Shown here piece after piece: positions 15,569 to 26,100 of a stretch of DNA of 47,521 bases. Made by a program: the position numbers and the translations under genes. Under the pieces are notes generated by a model. That model was not told the origin of the DNA, did no database searches, and saw only the letters and a program-made list of their open reading frames with translations. Origin of the DNA: JAYUDN01 sp043769645 (GTDB lineage: Bacteria > Patescibacteriota > Gracilibacteria > BD1-5 > UBA2023); assembly GCA_043769645.1 (NCBI GenBank), contig JAYVJC010000024.1, positions 1 through 47,521 on the forward strand, given 5' to 3'. Position 1 is the first letter of the stretch. Each line of letters opens with the position of its first letter.

Positions 15569-17032
15569 ATGAAAAAAGCCCAGTGGATCCTCTATGATCA
15601 GTGTAATTTGAGATATATCGAACCCTGAGTGACTGATATTTTTTTCATACTCTTCACTTGAGATCAGATATCTTCCCCCGTAGGCAATCTTACCTTCAAT
15701 ATCCGCAGTTGTATTGCTGAGTATGCCATAGCGAAAGCATTTCTCGATGAATGTGAAAAGGCTGGGTATCAAACTCACTGGATTGAAGCTATGAGTTATA
15801 AAGAGGGGATTGAGAAGTTCGTAACTGATACTTCAATCACCGATATCATTTCGATGCGATCGAGTGAAGAATATCTCGCAAGGAAGATCGAAAAATATAT
15901 ACTCCATTGAGTATCAATTTCTTTTTTTCCGAATCGAAAATTCCTTCTTACTCGAGAAGAATTTCGAAAAAATTTCGAAAAACCACCGATTATGGAGACT
16001 TTTTATCGATATATGAGGAAGTCTCGTCATATCCTGATGGACGATACTGGGAAACCCGTCGGAGGAAAGTGGAACTATGATCATGAAAATCGGAACTTCG
16101 ATAAGAATCATACTCAAAGCTGGAATTGGGAGTCAGAAGATAGAAGGTATATTGAGGATGCAAAAAAGTATTTCGGTCGCGAGGATATCGACTTCCTCCT
16201 TCCGGTTACCCGCGCCGATGCTCTCTCACTTCTCCAGTATTTCCTCGAGTACCACTCTCATGATTTTGGTAGGCTCGAAGATGCAATGTATCAAGATGAT
16301 ATGAGGGTTCATCACTCGATACTCTCGACGGCGATCAACTTCGGCCTCCTTCATCCAGAAGAAGTCATCGAGCGGGTCCTTGGCTGGCATATGCCCCTCT
16401 CGAGTCAAGAAGGATTCGTTCGACAGATCCTCGGCTGGCGCGAGTACATGAGGCAATTCTATCTCTACTATTATGAGGATATCTATACTCAGAATGCACT
16501 GGGTCATCGGGAAAAACTTCCTGATAGTTGGTGGAACTATGAAGGGAAAACTTACTCTTGAGAGGTTACGACGATGAACTGTGTCGATACCGTACTGAAG
16601 CGAGTGCAAGATGAAAACTACTCGCATCATATAGAACGACTTATGATTATCGGGAACTACGCATTCCTGCGAGGATACAATCCGTTTGAAGTCAATCGGT
16701 GGTTCTGGGAGATGTATACCGATGCTTTCGAGTGGGTGGTTACTCCGAATGTCCTTGCTATGAGTCAGTATAGTGACGGCGGTCGTCTCGCGACAAAACC
16801 CTATATCTCTGGAGGGAACTATATCGAAAAGATGAGCGACTATTGTCGGAATTGCCAGTACTCTGTAAAAGAAAAAACCTGTCCGATGACCCATCTCTAC
16901 TGGGACTTCGTGGATCGTAATCAGTCTCTCTTTGAATCATGACGCACCCCTTATATCCTCTCGACGCTTGCGAAAGTCGATATCGAGAAGATCAGAAAAG
17001 CAAAGGAAATATTTATCCATAAAATCCAATAA
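15569..17032 (+). CDS. Photolyase-related protein, Fe-S bacterial cryptochrome/(6-4) photolyase type
   Basis: A 487-aa protein of the COG3046 kind. The marker GGKWNYDHENR (at about residues 168-178) is followed by FLLPVTRADALSLLQYFLEY, ILGWREYMRQFYLYY, MIIGNYAFLRGYNPFEVNRW and MSQYSDGG. The four cysteines expected to hold a [4Fe-4S] cluster are present: MNC at about 338, YCRNC at about 431/434 and KTCPM at about 443. Members repair (6-4) photoproducts or act as photoreceptors. It is joined to the first photolyase with 2 nt between genes. Glycines at TGA 15627 and 15910 link the fragments, among others. Confidence 0.9.
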
Positions 17033-17037
17033 CCTTT

Positions 17038-17508
17038 ATGCGAAAAGCCTGGAATCTTCCATCATATCCCGTATATTCTCTATTTACGGAGAATCTCAAG
17101 TGAGTGAAAAATATGAATATTATAACCTATATCACACCAGTCAGTATGAACCCGAAGCACTATATCATCGCTCTCTATCATAATACTCAGTCTCTCGCGA
17201 ACTGGCAAGTGACCCATAGAGGTATACTCCAAATCCTTGCTCCCGATCACTCTTCACTCGTGAGAGTCCTTGGGAAGAAATCGTGAAAATCCTATGATAA
17301 GATTGAATATTTGAGGAAAAAAAGACTCCTCACGATGGAGGGTGATCTTGCAGGGATAGCTTGATATATAAAGCTTGAAGAGATCGAGAAACTTCCCGAA
17401 GGATGAGGAGATCATGATCTCTACCTCTGCAGGGTAAAGTCATCAAAGAGCTACCATGAAGGAGTTCTGATGACTGATATACTTATTCAAGATAAAATTA
17501 TTCTCTAA
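17038..17508 (+). CDS. Flavin-reductase-like FMN-binding split-barrel protein
   Basis: A 156-aa protein: MRKAWNLPSYPVYSLFTENL, then NIITYITPVSMNPKHYIIAL and LANWQVTHRGILQILAPDH, the order seen in flavin reductase-like/flavoredoxin barrels. Later come KSYDKIEYLRKKRLL and a C-terminal YLCRVKSSKSYHEGVL strand. Such proteins bind FMN and pass electrons. Beside three photolyase-type flavoproteins it may supply reduced flavin (inference). It starts 5 nt after the previous stop and ends 3 nt before the next start, so it is clearly in an operon. TGA glycines occur at 17101, 17284, 17365 and 17404. Confidence 0.75.
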
Positions 17509-17511
17509 TTT

Positions 17512-17841
17512 ATGCCAAAACTCAAACTCGAACACATCGATGCCCTCTCGAAAGGGAAGAAGTCAGGGATTCGTATATGAAGCAGGTCTGTCCCACATCA
17601 TCTCTATGCCTATGAGCGAGAGGAGTATGAGCGGGCGCTCAAGCGGTGATATCTTAGCGTTGATACTCGGTCTCGTCCGAACCTCGAAAATCTCTGGATA
17701 CTTGTCTCCGAATCCCGAGAAAGAGAGTGTATCATCCTCCATAGAGACGGAGAGAAGGGGATTGTCACTTCTGGCGCGCTGAAGGTATTCGATGGGAGTC
17801 TCTCTGACGCGAAGGAGTATCTGAAAAATGTATCTTCGTAA
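17512..17841 (+). CDS. Small hypothetical protein of the photolyase operon
   Basis: A 109-aa basic protein beginning MPKLKLEHIDALSKGKKSGI. I do not recognise a family. It contains an RIGSRSVPHHLYAYEREEYE segment (glycine from TGA at 17578), a strand-rich middle (LENLWILVSESRERECIILH) and an acidic helix end (SLSDAKEYLKNVSS). Its position 3 nt after the flavin-reductase-like gene argues for a shared role. No signal peptide or membrane segment is seen. Confidence 0.7.
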
Positions 17842-17943
17842 GTTCTAGATTCCAGGTCATGTTGAAAAAAATCCTAAAACCACTTTAAAATTATAATAAA
17901 ATAGTGTTGAAATAACTCACAATACCACTCACTTATTTATACA

Positions 17944-18636
17944 ATGCCCCTCAAAATTCCCCACTACGTATTCCCAACTGATCGACCGAGTATCGAGGCT
18001 CGAATCGATGCTATCGACCCCATAGCCTATGGCAAAGATCGTAACTATCTCTCAGGTCATGTCACTATGCTCTCACCATATATCTCTCGGGGGTTTGTGA
18101 CGATATCAGAAATACGGAAACGAGTTCTCGCTCGGGGATATCGTCCTCATGAGATCGAACAGTTTCTGAAAGAGCTCGGATGGCGAGAGTATTTTCTCCG
18201 GGTATGGGAGGGGCTCGGGACCGATCGTATGATGGTGGATATCCGATTTGACCAGGAAGATGTACTCACCCATGATATGCCACGAGCATTCTCTGAAGCG
18301 AGTACTGGGATTGAAGCGCTCGATGCGGGCATAGTATCCCTCTATGAGACCGGATATATGCATAACCATCTTCGTATGTATATCGCGGGTATAGCTTGTA
18401 ATCTTAGTGGAGCCCACTGGCGGACTCCAAGTCAGTGGATGTACTATCACCTCCTTGATGGCGATCTCGCCTCGAATACTTGTAGTTGGCAGTGGAATGC
18501 CTGAGCATTTTCTTCGAAGAAGTATATCACCATCCAGTCTAATATCAACCAATACACAGGATCGACTCAGAGAAAAAATTTCCTCGATAGAACATATGAT
18601 GATATATTGACGACGAATGTACCAGACCATATGTAA
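17944..18636 (+). CDS. Cryptochrome-like FAD-binding protein, N-terminal part (split by TAA)
   Basis: 230 aa that correspond to the photolyase FAD-binding domain alone, with no antenna domain: SPYISRGFVTISEIRKRVLA, FLKELGWREYFLRVWE, GYMHNHLRMYIAGIACN, then SQWMYYHLLDGDLASNTCSW and QWNAGAFSSKKY, where Gly is TGA (18502-18504). These are the FAD-pocket motifs of class I photolyases (N-H-R-M, D-D-x-N-W-Q type positions). The frame ends at TAA 18634-18636, but the next codon starts a second open stretch that matches the usual C-terminal part of the same protein family. The photolyase activity of an FAD-only protein is doubtful; a light-sensing role is possible. Confidence 0.8.
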
Positions 18637-19077
18637 GTGTATACATCCCTTCATCTCAGAACACTCCTTCCTGAGCCGGCAGAGATCTCTCTTGAGCCGG
18701 GGAAACCGCTCTGTATCTATACCAATTATTGGGTTTCTCCTGACTGGATGAGCGATATCGAGGCCAATCGTATCCTGGTTCTTTCCCCCTCGCATTTTAA
18801 GAAATTCCCAGTTTCCGAGAAAGTGATCGACTTCACTTGTAAGCTTGCGAAGGACAATATCCAGGGCATTCAAATCTATGTCGGAGAGATTGAGGCATTA
18901 AGAGATACATTTCGGGCACTCTCCGAGAAAGAAATATACCTCATTGATCATTCTCTCTACTCGGGAATTACTTGAGTCACAAAAACTCCATACCCCTATA
19001 TGATTCCTGAAGTCAGCTTATATTGTGCGTCCTTTTTCGCCTACTGGAAGCAGGTTGAACGATATGTGATGAGATAA
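18637..19077 (+). CDS. Cryptochrome-like FAD-binding protein, C-terminal part
   Basis: 146 aa in the same frame, beginning with GTG directly after the TAA. SLEPGKPLCIYTNYWVSPDW, then ILVLSPSHFKKFPVSEKVID and IQGIQIYVGEIE resemble the C-terminal extension found fused to FAD-only cryptochrome-like proteins. Either the TAA is a nonsense mutation, it is read through, or translation restarts at the GTG. The C-terminal part keeps its codon pattern and has no other damage, which speaks against old decay. TGA 18973 is glycine (GITGVTKTPYPYM). Confidence 0.65.
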
Positions 19078-19256
19078 CTCTAAAAATTTCGAACTTGCTC
19101 AAAGGATAGTTTTTAGAAATTTGTGAGTCTAGAGCCTCGAGGTGTATCTTATTTTGCGAAAAAATATATCCTCACCCTAAAGCTCTACATTCGAATTTCA
19201 TTTGAATTTTATAGATTTTTCTATAGGATACGTCGCATACTCGTATCTTATTTATT

Positions 19257-19844
19257 ATGGCATTTACCATCGATAGAGTCGAAGCAGCTCGGAGGCTTGG
19301 GGTATCGACTCGCACCGTGGATCGACATATCCAAGCGGAGCGTATTCATACAAAGCGAATCGGGAAGAAGATTTACCTTGATGATGTCGATGTAGAAAAA
19401 GTCCGTACGATGGAACCTGCTCGTGAGCAGGAGGACTATGTGGTCATATTTGATGATGAGCCCAAGGCAGCTTCGCAGAATCTTGTCGATCCGAGAAGCC
19501 AGAAACAAATGGTAGACTATAGTAGCCTTTACAGCGATGCACAGTTGATCATCGCGAGAAAAGATGAGATTATCCAGGACCTCTCGTACCGACTCGGAAA
19601 AAGTGAAACCGAACTCAAGAATACCATCCCACTCGTTGATTATAAACAGGCAACATTTCTCCTCGAAAGCGCGAAGCATAAGAGTAGTGAGGATACTGAA
19701 ACACTTACGGGAAAAATCGCTCATCTTGAAAAGGAAGTCGAAAAGCGGAACTCTGGTATTATTGGACTTTCTATCCTTTTTATCCTTGTTCTTGCTTTTT
19801 CAGTCGTTTTTTTCTTCTATACAAAATATATCCCTTCACTTTAA
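19257..19844 (+). CDS. HTH domain protein with coiled coil and C-terminal membrane anchor
   Basis: 195 aa. A MerR/excisionase-type helix-turn-helix lies at residues 1-45 (MAFTIDRVEAARRLGVSTRT, VDRHIQAERIHTKRIGKKIY). An acidic linker follows, then a coiled coil from about 100 to 165 (DAQLIIARKDEIIQDLSYRL ... EDTETLTGKIAHLEKEVEKR), and a membrane helix at 169-189 (IIGLSILFILVLAFSVVFFF) with a short outside tail. The layout suggests a DNA-binding protein tethered to the membrane, as in chromosome-anchoring or membrane-sensing regulators (inference). It contains no TGA glycine. Its own terminator overlaps the stop codon. Confidence 0.8.
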   Translation: MAFTIDRVEAARRLGVSTRTVDRHIQAERIHTKRIGKKIYLDDVDVEKVRTMEPAREQEDYVVIFDDEPKAASQNLVDPRSQKQMVDYSSLYSDAQLIIARKDEIIQDLSYRLGKSETELKNTIPLVDYKQATFLLESAKHKSSEDTETLTGKIAHLEKEVEKRNSGIIGLSILFILVLAFSVVFFFYTKYIPSL

Positions 19845-19856
19845 GGGATTTTTTTA
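19830..19856 (+). terminator. Intrinsic terminator overlapping the stop codon
   Basis: ATCCCTT / AAGGGAT stem with a 6-nt loop, then seven or more T. A second small hairpin, AGCCAT-TTT-ATGGCT, follows at about 19858-19872. Confidence 0.85.
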
Positions 19857-19959
19857 TAGCCATTTTATGGCTTGATCTCCTTGAAAGATTGAAGATAAAC
19901 AGAGAGGGGAATCTACTTGTCGTTAATCCATAAAAATAATTTATAACTATATACTCCGT

Positions 19960-20679
19960 ATGAAAAAATACCATGCTCCCAAACGCATCCTTCTCAAGCT
20001 TTCCTGAGAAGCACTTCAGGGTGAACAAGGATATGGGATTGATCCTAAATTTCTCTCTTTTCTCGCGAAAAAGATTATCCACCTGATTGATACAGAGGGC
20101 CTTGAGATTGTCATCGTTGTAGGAGGAGGAAATATCTTTCGAGGGATTGAACTGGAAGCTGGTGGTCTTGACCGAGCGGCGGGTGATAATATGGGAATGC
20201 TTGGGATTATTATCAATGGGATTGCTATATGAGAAGCGATCGAAAGCCTCGGTAAACCCGTTCGGGTGATGTCTGCGATTTCAGTTCATAAGGTTGCTGA
20301 GGACTATATCAGTCGTCGAGCGATCCGTCACTTGGAGAAGGGGAGAGTAGTGATCTGTGTAGGGGGAACTGGGAATCCTTACTTCACAACGGATACTACC
20401 GCCGTACTTCGAGCACTGGAGCTGAAGTGTGATTGTGTTGTCAAAGCGACTAAAGTTGATGGTATCTATGATAAAGACCCGAAAAAACATAGTGATGCAG
20501 TTCGATATGAAGAACTCAGTCTCGAAGAAGCTCTCAGTCAAAATCTCAGAGTTATGGATCAGACAGCTATTGCTCTCGCCAAGGATGAAAAAATGCCTAT
20601 ATTTGTCTGTCGCATCGAAGATATAGACCAGATTGGACATGAAGAAATACGAGGAACTTTTGTACACGCGTGAAAATAG
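19960..20679 (+). CDS. pyrH: Uridylate kinase (UMP kinase)
   Basis: A 239-aa enzyme that converts UMP to UDP. It has RILLKLSGEALQGEQGYGID (phosphate loop, Gly of LSGE is TGA 20005-20007), IVIVVGGGNIFRG at about residues 49-61, AAGDNMGMLGIIINGIAIGE, VRVMSAISVHKVAEDYISRR, VICVGGTGNPYFTTDT and KATKVDGIYDKDPKKHSDAV, all canonical PyrH motifs. After VHA the frame has TGA-AAA-TAG, so in code 25 the protein ends VHAGK. The leader is short, with possible -10 boxes at 19942-19955. It is monocistronic, with a bidirectional terminator right after it. Confidence 0.97.
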
Positions 20680-20706
20680 TATAACTTTGAGTATTTGGTC
20701 TTTCAT

Positions 20707-20735
20707 AAAAAATATCCGAATTCGGATATTTTTTT
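20707..20735. terminator. Bidirectional intrinsic terminator between pyrH and the PKD gene
   Basis: The perfect palindrome AATATCCGAATTCGGATATT (20711-20730) is flanked by A-run on the left and T-run on the right, so it can stop transcription from both convergent genes. Confidence 0.92.
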
Positions 20736-20770
20736 GGATTCTAATATATGAGGAGTCTTGAATTCAAACA

Positions 20771-23077
20771 CTAGTTTATAAGAGTAGATTCGACTGCATA
20801 TTCCTTCGTTTCAGTTTTCTGAGTTCCATCACTATAGCGTACCGTAAGTGATATAGAGTACTTTCCTGGATTCTTGAAGCTATGCGTAGCATTCATAGTT
20901 CGAACTACAGGCGAACCATCACCGAAGTTCCAGATATATTCTGATACTTGTCATATAATAGTTCCAGGAGTGAAATCAACCTCACTTCCTGCGATACCGG
21001 GAGCGATACTCGGAGAAAAATCGACGACCCGCTCAGCTTTTTTGATGATAATTTTCTTAGTAATAGTTGCCTTTTCTCCATTACTTGCGACGACAGTAAG
21101 AGTAATATTTCTATCACCTGCCTCTAGATACTGGTATTCTTGGTGAGAATCTCCTTCTACGGGTTCTTTGCCTTCTCAGAAGTCGAAGATAAATTTTACG
21201 ATTTCTCCATTGCTCGCTCGGCTTGCAGAAGCATCTACTTTTACCGTTGCTGGAGCATAGTCAGAAGAAAGATCGAGAGAAAGAATAGGTATAAGATTCC
21301 TATTTTCAGTATCGATGATAACTGTCTCTTGACTTGTGGCTTGTTTTATATTTTGTCACTGTGTATATGAGAATGTATAGGTAGCATAGATACTATATCG
21401 AGTAGCCTCTAGGATATCCACTTGAAGAGTATCTCAGATTCTTTTCTCTGGAGGGGGTTTCTTCGCGAGTATTCTCCACTCTACTTTATCGAGTGTATAT
21501 CCAGGTTGAGCAGGGGTTATATCTCGAGCATCCATCTTAAGAGTACTGGGAATACTTACATCTTTTATGATATAGGCACGGAGGGTGGAGTCATAGGTCT
21601 GATCGGTATTGAGTTTATTTCCATCGGCATCGAGTACTTTCAGTCACCTCGCGAGTTTGAGAGGCTCTTGAAGCTCGAGAGTATAGGGAAGTATATATTC
21701 TTCTCCATTCGCGAGGGTGATTTTTGCCTGGATATCCTTTTTTCCATAGGTTGTAAAATTATATACACAAGATTTCTTATTATCACATATGATAGATTGA
21801 TTATCCAGAAGCCATTCGATACTGAGGATTTGATTTTCATCAATAGTAATTTTATCGATATCAAAGGTGTAAGAGAGAGAACTTCCTGGATCAACGCTCG
21901 CCACGATAACACCAATATTTTCCTGATTTAGACTTGGACCGATGACAAACCAACGACAAGAGTCAGGATACACACCAGGAAATACCATGAGACAGATATA
22001 CTTGGTAGTATCTCACTCGACCTCAGTAATGCTATTTTTTACCCTTGACCCATTTTCATATTGCCAGATAGGATTTCCCACTTTTTGGAGTGAGGAAGCG
22101 TCGAGAGTGACGATAGATTTATTGTCTTTATTTCTCTGACGTTTCATATCTACGAGACCTCGTACTTCTATCGGAGGGAAGATCATATCCGTTTCTATGG
22201 GCTTTCACGTTCGATCTCGACTAATATAAACTCATTTCGGATTGTATCATTTTATCTTGTCGAAGAGACAGACGATACTCTTGTCTGATGTATTCGATCC
22301 GGTCACTACACTCCCACCATCATCACATCTTGCCCCATCAAAATCTATCCGAAAGGATTCGATATTAATACCTTTCCTTCCCATAGTCGTCGCATTAGCT
22401 GAAATATCAAAAAGAATACGGATGGGACCAATAAGTTCGGTCGTTTTTGTAAGAAGTGCACTGTATCGACCATCCCCCTTCGTTCCCAGTTCCTGATCAT
22501 ACAGTTTGATATTCCCACCTGTATAGTCAGAAGCATTTATCGTCTGTATGAGGACTGCCCAAAGGGTGATAAGTGAAAATAAAATAATTCCAATAAATCC
22601 AGCTAAAAGCCATCTCAATAGTTTTGTTCTTTTGAGCTCCTTAGATGTCCATATAGCTTTGAATAAGATATATATCCAAAGCACTGAGGTCATAAAAACG
22701 ATGAGTCCAAAAATACCGTTTACTAGTTTTTGAAGCAGGATAGCTACATCATTGAGATCAATACCAAAATTACCGAAGAACTGAGCTTGCGATGGGTTGA
22801 ATACTACATAAGCAAGAAAACTTCCAAAAAATATCAGTGCTATCAAGAAGATTGTTCCAAAAAATTTGAAGAGTAAGGCTCCAGAAACAGGTTCACTTTT
22901 TTTTATAATCTTATTTTCTATTTTTGGTGGCTCTTGTATGTTGCCACTTTTATTTTCTAGTGATAGAGATGAAGTTGACTGAGTACTTCATTTATTTGCC
23001 TCTTCGAGTATCTGATCAAGCATGGATCATATAGGTTTTTCTGAAGGAGTTATATCTTTTTTATCTGGGGTATCCAT
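20771..23077 (-). CDS. Membrane protein with PKD domains (768 aa)
   Basis: The N-terminal 65 residues are polar (MDTPDKKDITPSEKPIGSML). Three membrane helices follow: FFGTIFLIALIFFGSFLAYV at about 70-92, LVNGIFGLIVFMTSVLWIYI at about 117-140 and WLLAGFIGIILFSLITLW at about 155-175. This layout is common in candidate-phyla PKD proteins with a VirB2/pilin-like membrane part. A long external region ends in PKD-type domains: IVKFIFDFGEGKEPVEGDSH and YIWNFGDGSPVVRTMNATHS, then YSISLTVRYSDGT. Many glycines are TGA (22247, 21644 and others). The product probably displays adhesive Ig-like domains outside the cell. Its own promoter (23100-23127) and the shared bidirectional terminator make it a separate unit next to the giant PKD protein. 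Confidence 0.85.
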
Positions 23078-23099
23078 AGAGTAGTGTTATTTAAGAAAG

Positions 23100-23127
23100 A
23101 GTATATCATAAGATGGTATCCAGTCAA
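23100..23127 (-). promoter_or_regulatory. Promoter of the 768-aa PKD protein
   Basis: Minus strand TTGACT (23122-23127), 16-nt spacer, TATACT (23100-23105), 22 nt before the ATG. Confidence 0.8.
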
Positions 23128-23136
23128 AAGTATCAA

Positions 23137-23159
23137 ATAAAAAACCTCCTTTCGGAAGT
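23137..23159 (-). terminator. Intrinsic terminator of the giant PKD gene
   Basis: Minus strand ACTTCC-GAAA-GGAGGT hairpin (23144-23159) followed by a T-run, just after the TAA at 23163-23165. Confidence 0.85.
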
Positions 23160-23162
23160 AAT

Positions 23163-26100
23163 TTATTGAAGCCAGCTTGGTAAATCTTTACGTGAGTTTT
23201 CTGATCCTGCAGATGAAGTTTCTTTTTTAGGAGCGGATTTCTTGTTTCCAGGTTTGATAATCAATGGGGATTCATCCGAAGATACTGGTGCAGGAGTTGT
23301 AGGCGTTATAGTTTCGACAGATGCTGTAAGCCAGTCTGGAAGTTTGGCATCGCTTAGTTCTGGACTCGAAGTGCTATTCGATATAGGAACTTCTCAAGGC
23401 ACTGATTTTCCCGCTTCAGGAGGCAGGGGAGTCTCTACCCGAGATTCTTCTATTACCGGTGAAGGTGTAGTTTCTTTAAGCCAGCTTGGAATAGCCTCCA
23501 CCGAAGTGGTCAGAGCATCGGGAAGTTTTCAGGAAGTAGAGACTTCCATGGCATCATTGGAATCTAGAAGGATATTTGGAGCTGTATCTGAGACTGACGG
23601 TTTTAGCCATTCCGGAATAGTATCTGTAGTCTGGAGATCTACCTGATTCATAGAAATGAGATCTTTTGAGAGATCAAAATCTGAGTTTTCTCTTGCGGGA
23701 TGAGTTGGCATCTTCTCTGATACATCAGTTGATACACTAGTATCCGTCATTGACGCAGTAAGTGTGGTATCAGGGAGTGCTCTATCTCAAGGAACTGTCT
23801 CTTTTTCGGGAGAAGGAGGTATCTCCACAATAGGGCTCGCTGTATTATTTTCCTGAGCAGTAGTATTAGAAGTATTTACTTTGAGCCAGTCTGGAACTGA
23901 AGATGGGGGCATTTCTTGTGCTGTCGAACTTTCCGTAAGCGTATCATGAGAAATCAAAGATAAAGGATCATACTGACCTGTGGCTGGTGGAGTTGTTGTT
24001 TCTATTTTTCAAGCCGTTTGTTCCATGCCCATAGTTTTCAGAGGATCTTCATTTTGAAGACTCGCACTGGGAGCTCGAGGAATAACTGGTTGTACTACAG
24101 ATATATTTGGAGATTTTTCTTTAGCTCCTCCATGAAAAATAGAATCTATGATAAAATCCTGAAATCCTATTTGACTTTTCTTTTTTGAGAAAGTATACCA
24201 GAGAAATCCTCAAAAGAGTATAAATAACAGGATTCCAATAATAATGAGAAATATCTTAACGAACCCCTTTATAAAATTTACAATCGCGCTTGAGCTATCC
24301 GAACTCGGATTTTCTATAGTAGGAGTTTCTATAGGTGCGACTGATTCACCGCTGACAATAATCTTGAGCTGTTCTTTTATGAGGAGTTTGTACTTATCTT
24401 CGATCGTAGCATCATCCTTGATCAGTCATAAGATCTCTGTACCGAGTTTTTTATTTTCTGTCAGGTTCGTTGGGTGAGATTTTATGAGATCGAGGTTTTC
24501 TTGGATTTTTGCAGATGATGTATTTGACGAAGGTATGAGATTCTTGATTACCAAGGTGGCAATCGATACATCATCTGATTGTTTTCCATCTCCTATAAGT
24601 AGGGAATTAAGAGTTTTTGAAAAGTCACTTTTATCAGTCGGAGAAAGGGTGGAAGTATCTATATATTCTTGTATATCAATGAGGAGCTTTGTCTTCTCTG
24701 TAGGGTCTTCCCAGTTTTCGAGAAGGAGATTATACTTTTGCATCAAAACAGCTCTGTCATCAGAAGTGAGTGCTCGGATCTTGGCAGAAAGGATATCCAT
24801 ACTATCCTGGTCTCAGGCACTGAGGCTTTTCGTTGCAAGAGCTCCACTTCCTAGGCTACTGTTAGTTCCGGCTATATACTCGAGAATTACCCGAATAACT
24901 CGACTTTCACGGAGAGTTTCACCATCGTATATGCTCACTTTTATTTTTCTTTCTCTCGAATTAGCGTCACTGAGAGAGGTTAAGATATAAGGGGCTCATG
25001 TGGTATATGAATCAGTATTTTTATTATCTACATCATTATCTCCCACCCCATCAAGATCGCTATCGATCAAAATATCTTCATCGATAACGTATCGAGTCGC
25101 TTCATTTGTAAAGAGTCATATTGCAATCCGATCTGATTTATTTTTGAGAGTGATGGTGTTGTCTTCCATTTCAGGAGATGAAATCACCCCTATTTCACCT
25201 TTTGAGGACGGCAAGCTCGAGAGCGAAGCAATAGGGAATTCTATGTCTTTTGTATTTCCATTGGCATCAGAAACTTCAAGCTTTCCAGAAAGTGGGAGGG
25301 GATCTGACCCAAAATCATAAGACGCACTATAGAGGTTATTCGAAGTAGCCTCTCAGAAGGTCCATTGAGCCTTTTCGAATACTCCTAAACTCGTATTGAT
25401 GGCAAAAATCTTGTTTTCCTTTCGAAAAACGGAAACATTAGGACTAAGTTCATTTTTGACGTACATGGTCTGATATTTCGAATTGGAAACTCCATTATAT
25501 ACAACCTTTACCTTCATATTCATCGTTCCAGCATTTGTGTATATATAGGTAATTCGTGATTCTGATCATTTTTTATCTACGATACCATCTCCGTTGAAGT
25601 CCCAAAAGTACTCACTAGAATTGGTAATATCTTTTCAGAGAATCGTTTTGGCACTCGCACTAAAGGTGACACTTTCTCCTACATTGACACTGGAATTTCC
25701 TGTAGTGAGTGAAATAAGAGGGATATTCACATTTCCATCATCGTTGGTCACAAGAAGAGGAATCACTTCGCTTCCTTGATCTCGACTATTCATCTTAGCA
25801 CTATCATTATCTTCGAGAATCACACCAAAGTAGTATTTTTCCGTAATATTAGGGACTACAAATATGGTATTCGGCGTCTGTGTAATACGTATATTCTGAG
25901 GCTCAGGATCACTATCAGTATAGTAGTACCAGAGATAGCTCACGATGACACCATCTTCATCACGAGCCGCATTGGCACTGACATTTATGAGTACTTTTTG
26001 ACTACTCACTTTTGTATTTGTATCACGAGAGGCACTGATAGAAGTAATTTTAGGAGCAAGATTACGAATACTGAGGTATTTCTTCATACTACTTATTGTT

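Noticed and set aside
16226..16894. Minus-strand 222-codon open frame
   Set aside because: Antisense to the Fe-S photolyase-related gene, which has full family motifs.
18106..18873. Minus-strand 255-codon open frame
   Set aside because: Antisense to the FAD-binding cryptochrome-like gene; no family resemblance and no start signal.
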